Assembly (NCBI GenBank): GCA_963658575.1
Contig: CAVKQB010000025.1
Span: 1 to 28,509 of the forward strand
Direction: 5' to 3'
Source of the DNA: W0P28-013 sp963658575
Lineage (GTDB): Bacteria; Bacteroidota; Bacteroidia; Bacteroidales; Paludibacteraceae
DNA: 28,509 bases
Shown piece after piece: positions 22,146-28,509 of this stretch. The translations under genes and the position numbers were made by a program. The notes below the pieces were generated by a model. That model had not been told where the DNA came from. It saw nothing but the letters and a program-made list of their open reading frames with translations, and ran no database searches. Position 1 is the first letter of the stretch, and every line of letters starts with the position of its first letter.

Positions 22146-23933
22146 ATGGCAAAAATCGATTGGCACGGAAAATACATGGCACTCTTGATGTGGCGCGAAA
22201 AACACATCAAAGAGTCGTATTTTGTGCTGATTCTGAGTTTTTTGGTCGGCATAGCGTGCGCCGTAGCGGCCTTTCTGCTGAAAAGCATCATCGCGCTCAT
22301 ACAGCACGCCATCACGTCGCTTTTCCCCACCGACGAACTGAACTATTGGTACCTGATGTTGCCTGCGGTGGGCATCACGCTGGCGAGCCTTTTTGTGCGC
22401 TACATTGTGAAGGACGACATCAGCCACGGCGTAACCAAAATTCTTTACGCCATCTCGCAACGCAAAGCGATAATCAAGGTACACAACATGTGGTCGTCCA
22501 TCGTGGCGAGCGCGGTTACCATCGGTTTTGGCGGTTCGGTGGGCGCAGAGGCTCCCATTGTGCTGACGGGTTCGGCCATCGGGTCGAATTTGGGGCGCGC
22601 CTTCCATCTCGACCAAAAAACGCTGATGCTTCTGGTGGGCTGTGGCGCGGCCGGTGCCATCGGCGGCATATTCAAGGCTCCGATTGCGGGTGTCATGTTC
22701 ACGCTCGAAGTGCTGCTGCTCGACATGACGATGACCTCCATCGTGCCGCTGCTCATATCGAGCATCACGGCCAACGCGTTCTCGTACCTGATGATGGGCA
22801 GCGAAGCGATGTTCACTTTCGACAACGCCGTGCCGTTCGATTTGGGGCGCATTCCGTTCATCATCGTTTTGGGCGTGATTTGCGGTTTGGTTTCGCTCTA
22901 TTTCACGCGCGGCATGAATTTCCTCGAAGGAATTTTCAAAAAGATAAACCGTCCGTATCGGAAAATCGCCATCGGCGGAGCCATGCTCAGTCTGCTCATT
23001 TTCTTTTTCCCGCCGCTCTACGGCGAAGGCTACGACACCATCGCGCTGTTGCTTTCGGGCGATGTGGCCGACGTGTTCCGTCAATCGCCGTTCTACGCCT
23101 ACCGCTCCGAGACGTGGGTGATAATCGTCTATCTGAGTCTGATAGTCTTTTTCAAAATTTTTGCGTCGGCGGCCACCAACGGTGCAGGCGGCACAGGCGG
23201 CATTTTTGCGCCAAGTCTGTTTGTGGGCTGCATCACAGGTTTTGCCGTCGCCACGGCGATGAATCTGTTCGGTTTGGGCATTCCGAGCCAAAATTTCGCC
23301 TTTGCGGGCATGGCTGGACTGATGTCGGGCGTGATGCACGCGCCGCTCACCGCCATCTTTCTGATTGCCGAACTCACGGGCGGCTACGACCTTTTCATGA
23401 CACTGATGATCACGTCGGTCGTGTCGTACCTCACCATCATTCTGTTCGAGCCGCACAGCCTCTACGCCATGCGTTTGGCGCAAAAAGGCGAACTGATGAC
23501 GCACCACAAAGACCGCGCCGTGCTGTCGATGCTGAAAATGGAAAACTTCGTCGAAACAGATGTCGAGATCGTCAATCCCGACATGAAACTCGGCGAATTG
23601 GTCAAAATCATCTCGCGCTCGACCCACAACGTGTTTCCCGTAGTCGATGCAGCGACGGGCATTTTGGTGGGCATCATGCCGCTCGACGAAGTGCGCAACA
23701 TCATGTTTCGCCCCGACCTCTACAAACGTTTTTCGGTGCGCAAACTGATGATTGCCGTGCCCGCCAAAATCAACGTCAATCAGCCCATGGACAAGGTGAT
23801 GGACGTGTTCGAGGACAGCGGCGCGTGGAGCCTGCCCGTGGTCGACGACGAAGGGCGTTACGTCGGATTCGTATCGAAAACCAAGATATTCAATTCGTAT
23901 AGGCACGTTCTCGTGCATTTTTCGGACGACTAA
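22146..23933 (+). CDS. ClC-type chloride channel/transporter with C-terminal CBS domains
   Basis: The 595-residue protein has the ClC membrane domain (about 20-430) and a cytosolic C-terminus with two CBS domains (about 455-595, with FPVVDAATGILVGIM and LPVVDDEGRYVGFV). Visible selectivity elements are ISHGV (about 92-96) in place of GSGIP, GSVGAEAP with the external gating glutamate at E135, and GGIFAPSLF. At the place of the internal proton glutamate (E203 of ClC-ec1) the sequence is TLEV, so a valine is found, as in ClC channels. Transport of chloride (or another anion) is inferred; the protein may be a channel or an unusual exchanger. CBS domains suggest control by nucleotides. Confidence 0.92.
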   Translation: MAKIDWHGKYMALLMWREKHIKESYFVLILSFLVGIACAVAAFLLKSIIALIQHAITSLFPTDELNYWYLMLPAVGITLASLFVRYIVKDDISHGVTKILYAISQRKAIIKVHNMWSSIVASAVTIGFGGSVGAEAPIVLTGSAIGSNLGRAFHLDQKTLMLLVGCGAAGAIGGIFKAPIAGVMFTLEVLLLDMTMTSIVPLLISSITANAFSYLMMGSEAMFTFDNAVPFDLGRIPFIIVLGVICGLVSLYFTRGMNFLEGIFKKINRPYRKIAIGGAMLSLLIFFFPPLYGEGYDTIALLLSGDVADVFRQSPFYAYRSETWVIIVYLSLIVFFKIFASAATNGAGGTGGIFAPSLFVGCITGFAVATAMNLFGLGIPSQNFAFAGMAGLMSGVMHAPLTAIFLIAELTGGYDLFMTLMITSVVSYLTIILFEPHSLYAMRLAQKGELMTHHKDRAVLSMLKMENFVETDVEIVNPDMKLGELVKIISRSTHNVFPVVDAATGILVGIMPLDEVRNIMFRPDLYKRFSVRKLMIAVPAKINVNQPMDKVMDVFEDSGAWSLPVVDDEGRYVGFVSKTKIFNSYRHVLVHFSDD

Positions 23934-23950
23934 AAAAAGTGCGCCGAAAA

Positions 23951-23983
23951 TTTGGAACAAACCTGAAAATTGTTGTTACTTTG
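23951..23983 (+). promoter_or_regulatory. Promoter of topA
   Basis: TTTG (23951-23954) is followed after 21 bases by TTACTTTG (23976-23983) and CACCC, one mismatch from TAnnTTTG. The predicted RNA start near 23990 leaves a leader of about 35 bases before ATG 24024. Confidence 0.6.
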
Positions 23984-24023
23984 CACCCGAAAAAAAGTGC
24001 GACAGCCAATTAGACCAAAAAGT

Positions 24024-26396
24024 ATGAAAAACCTTGTGATAGTGGAGTCTCCGGCCAAAGCCAAGACCATCGAAAAATTTCTCGGCAACGACTACAAAGT
24101 GATGTCGAGCATGGGACATGTGTGCGATTTGCCCGACAAAACGTTGAGTGTCGACATCGAACACGACTTTGCGCCCACGTATGTCGTATCGGAGGACAAG
24201 AAAAAACTGGTAGCCGAGCTGAAAAAAGAGTCGAAAGCCGCCGAAGTGGTTTGGCTCGCATCCGATGAAGACCGCGAAGGAGAGGCCATCGCTTGGCATT
24301 TGCAAAACGTGCTGAAACTCGACAAGGAGAATATGCGCCGCATCGCCTTTCACGAGATAACCAAACCCGCCATACTCGATGCCATCGAGCATCCGCGCGA
24401 CATCGACATCAACTTGGTGAATGCGCAGCAGGCGCGGCGCGTGCTCGACCGCATTGTGGGCTACCAACTCTCGCCCGTGCTGTGGAAGAAGATTAAACCC
24501 GGACTCTCGGCAGGACGCGTGCAGTCGGTTACGGTGCGTTTGGTGGTCGAACGCGAGCGCGAAATACAGAATTTCGTGGCCACGCCGTCGTTCAAGGTAG
24601 TCGCCACCTTCACTGGCTTCGACACACAAGGCAAACCGTGCGAATTGCAGGCCGAATTGAAACGCCGTTTCGCCACCGAAGACGAAGCACGCCAATTTTT
24701 GGAACTCTGCAAAACAGCGCATTTCAGCATCGAAAGCGTAGAAAAGCACCCTGCCAAAAAATCGCCGGCGGCACCATTCACCACATCGACTCTGCAACAA
24801 GAGGCCTCGCGTAAACTCGGTTTTTCGGTATCGCAAACCATGCGCATCGCACAAAAACTCTACGAATCGGGAAAAATCACCTATATGCGTACCGACTCGC
24901 TGAACCTCAGCAGTTTAGCCATCGGCACAATCAAAAAAGAGGTAACCGAAATGGCCGGCGAACGCTATGTGAAAGTGCGCAAATACCACACAAGTTCCAA
25001 GGGCGCGCAAGAGGCGCACGAAGCCATTCGCCCAACGTACATCAGCCATCACACCATCAGCGGCACGGCGCAAGAGCAACGCCTCTACGAACTGATTTGG
25101 AAGCGCACCATCGCCTCGCAAATGGCCGATGCCGAAGTCGAGCGCACCAACATCAACATCGCTGTCGAAGGGAGTGCCGAGCAGTTTGTTGCCACGGGCG
25201 AAGTGCTGCTGTTCGACGGTTTTCTGCGTGTCTATATGGAATCGTCCGACGACGAGGCAGAGCGCGACCAAGCCTCTATGCTGCCGTCGGTAAGCCAGCA
25301 ACCGCTCACGCTCCGCGAAGCCACGGCGCAAGAACGGTTCGCCCAAAAACCGCCACGCTACACCGAAGCATCGCTCGTGCGCAAACTCGAAGAGTTGGGC
25401 ATCGGTCGCCCATCGACCTACGCGCCCACCATCTCGACCATCTTGGCGCGCGGCTACGTCGACAAGCGCGAAATAACCAACGCGCCGCGCGATTACGTCG
25501 TTCTCACGCTGAAAAATGGAGAAATTGCCGCCGAGAAACGCCGCGAAAAACCAACCACCGAAAAGGGAAAACTCTCGCCCACCGACATCGGCATCGTGGT
25601 GAACGATTTCCTGATGAGTTATTTTTCCGACATCATGGACTACAACTTCACGGCCAATGTCGAGGAGGAGTTCGACGAAGTGGCGGCGGGCAAAATCGCT
25701 TGGAACAAAAACATCGGCAAATTCTACGCGCCATTCGCCAACGAGATAAAAACCGCCGACAAAGCCGTGGGCGCGAAACCTGGCGAACAATTTTTGGGCA
25801 ACGACCCCGCGACGGGCAAACCCGTTTATGCCAAAATCGGCAAATATGGCGTCGTGGCGCAATTGGGCTCGTCCGACGGCGACGAAAAACCACGTTTCGC
25901 CGATTTACAGAAAGACCAGAGCATCTTCACCATCACGCTGGCCGAAGCGTTGGAACTCTTCAAACTGCCGATGAACGTCGGGCAGTTCGAGGGCGAAGAT
26001 ATGATTGTGGCCGACGGACGTTTCGGCCCCTACATCAAGCACGGCAAAGCCTTTTATTCGGTGCCCAAAACCGACAATCCGTTTGCGCTCACCCACGAAC
26101 GCGCCATCGAAATCATCGTTGCCAAGCGCGAAGCCGACAAAAACAAGGTCATCAACACCTTTGGCGACATTCAAGTGCTGAACGGCCGTTTCGGTGCATA
26201 CATACACACCGCCAGCGACAAGAAGAACTACAAACTGCCCAAAGGCACCGATGCTGCCGCGCTCACCGAAGAAGCGTGCCGCGCCATCATAGCCGACCCC
26301 GAAAACGCGTCGAAAGGGCGCACTGCGTTCCGCCGCAGCACACGCAAAACCACAACCAAAACCGCCACAAAAACAACCGCGAAAAAAGCGAAATAA
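24024..26396 (+). CDS. topA: DNA topoisomerase I (TopA)
   Basis: TopA is the type IA topoisomerase that relaxes negative supercoils behind RNA polymerase. The 790-residue protein begins MKNLVIVESPAKAKTIEKFLG and has the TOPRIM motif DEDREGEAIAWH (about 81-92), SAGRVQSVTVRLV and the active-site tyrosine in ITYMRTDS (Y287). It has RPSTYAPTI in the core. The C-terminal part has TopA repeat modules (DGRFGPYIKHG, NGRFGAYIH) instead of four-cysteine zinc fingers, and ends in a lysine/threonine-rich tail (about 770-790). ATG 24024 is chosen; an in-frame upstream start at 23970 would precede the promoter's RNA start. In related genomes aroK often follows topA, but here repeats and a MATE gene do. Confidence 0.97.
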   Translation: MKNLVIVESPAKAKTIEKFLGNDYKVMSSMGHVCDLPDKTLSVDIEHDFAPTYVVSEDKKKLVAELKKESKAAEVVWLASDEDREGEAIAWHLQNVLKLDKENMRRIAFHEITKPAILDAIEHPRDIDINLVNAQQARRVLDRIVGYQLSPVLWKKIKPGLSAGRVQSVTVRLVVEREREIQNFVATPSFKVVATFTGFDTQGKPCELQAELKRRFATEDEARQFLELCKTAHFSIESVEKHPAKKSPAAPFTTSTLQQEASRKLGFSVSQTMRIAQKLYESGKITYMRTDSLNLSSLAIGTIKKEVTEMAGERYVKVRKYHTSSKGAQEAHEAIRPTYISHHTISGTAQEQRLYELIWKRTIASQMADAEVERTNINIAVEGSAEQFVATGEVLLFDGFLRVYMESSDDEAERDQASMLPSVSQQPLTLREATAQERFAQKPPRYTEASLVRKLEELGIGRPSTYAPTISTILARGYVDKREITNAPRDYVVLTLKNGEIAAEKRREKPTTEKGKLSPTDIGIVVNDFLMSYFSDIMDYNFTANVEEEFDEVAAGKIAWNKNIGKFYAPFANEIKTADKAVGAKPGEQFLGNDPATGKPVYAKIGKYGVVAQLGSSDGDEKPRFADLQKDQSIFTITLAEALELFKLPMNVGQFEGEDMIVADGRFGPYIKHGKAFYSVPKTDNPFALTHERAIEIIVAKREADKNKVINTFGDIQVLNGRFGAYIHTASDKKNYKLPKGTDAAALTEEACRAIIADPENASKGRTAFRRSTRKTTTKTATKTTAKKAK

Positions 26397-26438
26397 GAAG
26401 CGCGGAGAGCGTTGTTTATGCGGATTTGTATTTTTTTT

Positions 26439-26730
26439 AGAACAAAGAATATAGAACAAAGAGCAAAGACAATTGATTAGACACAAGATACAAGTAGCAA
26501 GTAGCAAGAAAAGGTGAGAGGTGAGAGGTGAGAGGTGAGAGAACAAAGAATAAAGAACATAGAGCAAAGACAATTTGTTAGTAGCAAGATACAAGTAGCA
26601 AGAAAATTACCTAATTGTCCAATTATCCAATCAACTGATCAACCAATCAACTAATCAACTTTCCACTTTATAGACTTTATAGACTTTACAGACTTTTACA
26701 CTTTCACACTTTCAAACTTTCAAACTATTT
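26439..26730. repeat. Composite satellite between topA and the MATE leader (inverted copy)
   Basis: The 524-base gap 26397-26920 holds this tract plus the MATE promoter and leader. Blocks in plus-strand order: AGAACAAAGA/GAGCAAAG (26440-26468); GTAGCAAG (26491-26507); four GGTGAGA units (about 26514-26541); GAACAAAGA/GAGCAAAG again (26542-26570); GTAGCAAG again (26579-26603); CCAATCAACTAATCAA words (26620-26660); CTTTATAGACTTTATAGACT (26665-26690); ACTTTCACACTTTC (26698-26712); and CTTTCAAA units to 26728. Each word is the reverse complement of a word at 1444-1690 or 9452-9730, and the overall order is reversed, so this is an inverted copy of the same composite with some blocks doubled. Confidence 0.93.
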
Positions 26731-26733
26731 TCG

Positions 26734-26741
26734 TATCTTTG
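26734..26741 (+). promoter_or_regulatory. -7 element upstream of the MATE leader RNA
   Basis: TATCTTTG followed by CAGCC matches TAnnTTTG perfectly. No clean TTTG lies at -33; the region there is CTTTCAAAC repeat sequence. The predicted RNA start is near 26748. Confidence 0.65.
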
Positions 26742-26747
26742 CAGCCC

Positions 26748-26843
26748 GAAAACAGAAACTGACCGTTTTGTAATCCTCATCGGAGGGCGAGATAAGCCGG
26801 ATAAGATGACTGGGTAAAACCACGAGTCGCATCCGCCTTTTTT
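26748..26843 (+). ncRNA. Structured leader or small RNA ending in an intrinsic terminator, class unknown
   Basis: The sequence between the promoter and the MATE gene folds into several hairpins: AAAAC/GTTTT (26749-26769), CCTC-ATCG-GAGG (26775-26786), and a long terminator stem GGCGaGAT (26786-26793) with ATCCGCC (26831-26837), followed by six T. Inside this stem GACT (26808-26811) pairs with AGTC (26825-26828). ATCC (26831-26834) can instead pair with GGAT (26799-26802), so mutually exclusive folds are possible. It is about 95 bases long and ends 77 bases before the MATE ATG. It may be a riboswitch-like attenuator or an independent small RNA. I do not recognise a known riboswitch class. Confidence 0.6.
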
Positions 26844-26920
26844 GTATCGACGCGTGAAATCAAATCTGCTTCTCAAAATAGGTATTGAACAATCATTGGA
26901 AAATTAAAAACTTTCTGTAT

Positions 26921-28273
26921 ATGTCCAATCAACTTGATTTCAGAAGTGAGCGTGTATCGACGCTTTTTCGCAAAATGTTCGTTCCAACGCTGTTTGGCAT
27001 GTTGGCCATGTCGGCCGTAACGATGATCGACGGCATTTTCGTTGGTCATGGCGTTGGCAGCGACGGTATTGCAGCGGTAAACATCTGTGTGCCGCTACTC
27101 ATGTTCATTCAGGGCATCGGCTTGATGGCCGGCGCAGGCTGCTCGGTGATGGCTTCGATAAGCCTTTCGCAAGGACGACAACACGAGGCGCGCGCCTTTG
27201 TAACCAGTGCCATGCTGTTCATCACGCTGCTGGTAACGGCTATTCTGACGGTTATTTTCGCTGCGCCCGACAGCGTGAGTTTTTTGCTCGGTTCGTCGGA
27301 ACATTTGCTGCCGCTCGTCAAGGATTATCTGCTGTGGTTTGCGCCGTCGCTTTTGTTCAATGTCTGGCTGGCCGTGGCACTTTTCGTCGTTCGGCTCGAT
27401 GGTGCGCCACGCTTGGCCATGTGGTGCAATGTGTTGAATGCCGTCATCAATGCGGTGCTCGACTGGCTGTTCATTTTCCCGCTTGGCTGGGGCGTGAAGG
27501 GCGCAGCGTTGGCCACTTCCATCGCCTGTTTTGTGGGCGCGGCGGTGGCGGTCTACTATCTGATTTTCGATGCGAAAGATGTGCGGCTCTATCTGCCAAA
27601 CGTTACTTGGCGACGCATAAAAATCTGGGGGCGCCATGTGGCGGAACAGTGCAAAATCGGCTTTTCTGCCCTACTCGGCGAGGTGGCCATGGCACTCATG
27701 TTTTTCGTCGGGAACCACGTGTTTATGCACTATCTAGGCGATAACGGCGTGGGCGCATTCGGCATCAGTTGTTACTATCTGCCGTTTGTTTTCATGATGG
27801 GCAATGCGGCGGCGCAGTCGGCGCAACCCATCATCAGTTTCAATTTTGGACTGGGCGATTTTGCGCGCGCACGCCAAACGCGAAGCATTGCTCTGTTGGC
27901 GGCAGTGGCTTGTGGTGCGCTGACAACGCTGTTTTTTGTGTTTGCGCCCAAATGGCTCATCATGCTGTTTCTGCCCATCGGCACGCCTACGGCCGCGCTG
28001 GCCATCTATGGTTTTCCGCTCTATGCCGTGGCGTTTGTGCCGATGGTTGTCAATCTTGTCGTTATCGGTTACTATCAGAGCATCGAGCGTGTGCGGCCTG
28101 CCATTTTTTATTCGCTGCTGCGCGCCGTGGTGTTTCTTGTGCCATGTTTTCTGCTCCTGCCGCAAGCGTTGGACGTGGCCGGCATCTGGCTCGCCCTGCC
28201 GCTCTCCGAATTGCTGACCACGGCTACGATTTTGCTGACCGGTCTATACCATCGCTCGAAAAACCGCGCGTAA
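26921..28273 (+). CDS. MATE family efflux transporter
   Basis: The 450-residue polytopic membrane protein has about twelve hydrophobic segments in two related halves. Family features are the N-terminal FRKMFVPTLFGMLAMSAVTMIDGIFVGHGVGSDGIAAVN segment (from about residue 17) and, in the second half, the equivalent GDNGVGAFGIS and a QSAQPIISFNFG motif. MATE proteins export cationic drugs or metabolites in exchange for Na+ or H+; the substrate here is unknown. I chose ATG 26921 (MSNQLDFRSERVSTLFRKM); a TTG at 26885 would add twelve residues. The preceding promoter, structured leader and terminator suggest control by transcription attenuation. A terminator follows the gene. Confidence 0.93.
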   Translation: MSNQLDFRSERVSTLFRKMFVPTLFGMLAMSAVTMIDGIFVGHGVGSDGIAAVNICVPLLMFIQGIGLMAGAGCSVMASISLSQGRQHEARAFVTSAMLFITLLVTAILTVIFAAPDSVSFLLGSSEHLLPLVKDYLLWFAPSLLFNVWLAVALFVVRLDGAPRLAMWCNVLNAVINAVLDWLFIFPLGWGVKGAALATSIACFVGAAVAVYYLIFDAKDVRLYLPNVTWRRIKIWGRHVAEQCKIGFSALLGEVAMALMFFVGNHVFMHYLGDNGVGAFGISCYYLPFVFMMGNAAAQSAQPIISFNFGLGDFARARQTRSIALLAAVACGALTTLFFVFAPKWLIMLFLPIGTPTAALAIYGFPLYAVAFVPMVVNLVVIGYYQSIERVRPAIFYSLLRAVVFLVPCFLLLPQALDVAGIWLALPLSELLTTATILLTGLYHRSKNRA

Positions 28274-28275
28274 CG

Positions 28276-28300
28276 CTTCCCCCAAGGGGGAGGTTGTTTT
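28276..28300 (+). terminator. Terminator of the MATE gene
   Basis: CTTCCCC (28276-28282) pairs with GGGGAGG (28287-28293, one G-T pair) around the loop CAAG, followed by TTGTTTT. It starts three bases after the stop codon. Confidence 0.75.
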
Positions 28301-28304
28301 CATG

Positions 28305-28475
28305 TTTGAAGATTTGAAAATTTGAAGATTGGCGCGCTTCGCGCGTTTCTAATAGTTTCTAGGTTTCTGTGTTTCTCGCGCTTCGCGCGGTTTCTAAGTT
28401 TTTGCAGATTTGGTTATTTGATGATTTGGTTATTTGAAAAATTCTTAATTATTCATTCTTAATTATTCATTCTTA
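28305..28475. repeat. Repeat-rich tract downstream of the MATE gene
   Basis: Positions 28305-28330 are identical to 4524-4549 (three TTTGAAGAT/TTTGAAAAT units). Then come GCGCGCTTCGCGCG with TTTCTAA/TTTCTAGG/TTTCTGTG words (28331-28375), a second CGCGCTTCGCGCGG with TTTCTAAG (28377-28400), GATTTGGTTATTTGATGATT (from about 28407), and three ATTCATTCTTAATT-like units (about 28440-28479). The GC-rich GCGCTTCGCGC word plus TTTCTAAG also occurs at 4486-4510. No gene is seen from 28274 to the window end. Confidence 0.88.
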
Positions 28476-28495
28476 ATTGGTATTTAACCCCTACC

Positions 28496-28508
28496 CCCAC
28501 TGCGTGGG
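28496..28508. other. GC-rich hairpin cut by the window end
   Basis: CCCAC (28496-28500) pairs with GTGGG (28504-28508) around TGC. The preceding sequence AACCCCTACC could pair with sequence beyond the window. It might be part of another terminator or repeat; too little is visible to say. Confidence 0.3.
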
Positions 28509-28509
28509 T

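Noticed and set aside
21551..23902. 783-codon open frame on the plus strand overlapping parE and the ClC gene in another frame
   Set aside because: Arginine/histidine-rich shadow frame crossing the end of parE, a spacer and most of the ClC gene, both of which have clear family motifs.
23970..24023. Upstream in-frame start of topA
   Set aside because: It would lie at or before the promoter -7 element, and the family N-terminus MKNLVIVESPAKAKT begins at 24024.
26748..26843. Known riboswitch (TPP, cobalamin, fluoride) in the MATE leader
   Set aside because: Only short words agree; conserved cores such as ACCTGA for TPP or GCCACTG for cobalamin are absent.
1..28509. A defence system, prophage or integrated mobile element
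   Set aside because: All recognised genes except the secreted protein are housekeeping or transport genes; no integrase, transposase, toxin or nuclease module was found.

Overview
The window comes from a member of the Bacteroidota, most likely order Bacteroidales. The evidence is: promoters of the phylum-specific form (-33 TTTG, -7 TAnnTTTG), no Shine-Dalgarno-like leaders, a tmRNA whose tag reads GETNYALAA, a PASTA-tailed FtsI, an MraY of Bacteroidetes length, and a secreted two-domain/InlB-like repeat protein of a type common in this phylum. Genes are moderately GC-rich, while the spacers are very AT-rich. I cannot name genus or species from sequence alone.

Left part (1-10198, minus strand): the division and cell wall (dcw) cluster, transcribed right to left as mraZ, rsmH, ftsL, ftsI, murE, mraY, murD, ftsW. 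It makes lipid-linked peptidoglycan precursor (MurE, MurD, MraY), the septal synthase pair FtsW/FtsI with FtsL, and the regulator MraZ. The cluster continues past the left edge. Several of its spacers are 130-290 bp long and are filled with short-unit tandem repeats.

Middle (10199-16408): a 419-bp AT-rich divergent spacer carries promoters for mraZ and infC and a cluster of DnaA-box-like words. Next comes the translation operon infC-rpmI-rplT, ending in a strong terminator shared with the convergent gdhA. Then follow panC and a YciO-type Sua5 family gene (probable operon), a small membrane-anchored protein, and rsmD.

Right part (16445-28509, plus strand): a large secreted repeat protein, ssrA (tmRNA), parE, a ClC channel/transporter with CBS domains, topA, and a MATE transporter. 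The MATE gene is preceded by a promoter, a structured leader and an intrinsic terminator of no class I recognise.

The most unusual property of the window is not a gene. At least eight spacers are built from a shared vocabulary of 7-8 bp tandem units (TTTGGTTA, GTGTGAAA, CTCACTA, CTTTGCTC, CTCACCT, CTTGCTAC, TATAAAGTC, GTCAATTT), in a recurring order and in both orientations. In places these run right up to, or into, gene ends: the ftsW stop codon and the last codons of murE lie inside repeat units. I see no CRISPR array, insertion sequence, prophage or transfer RNA gene.
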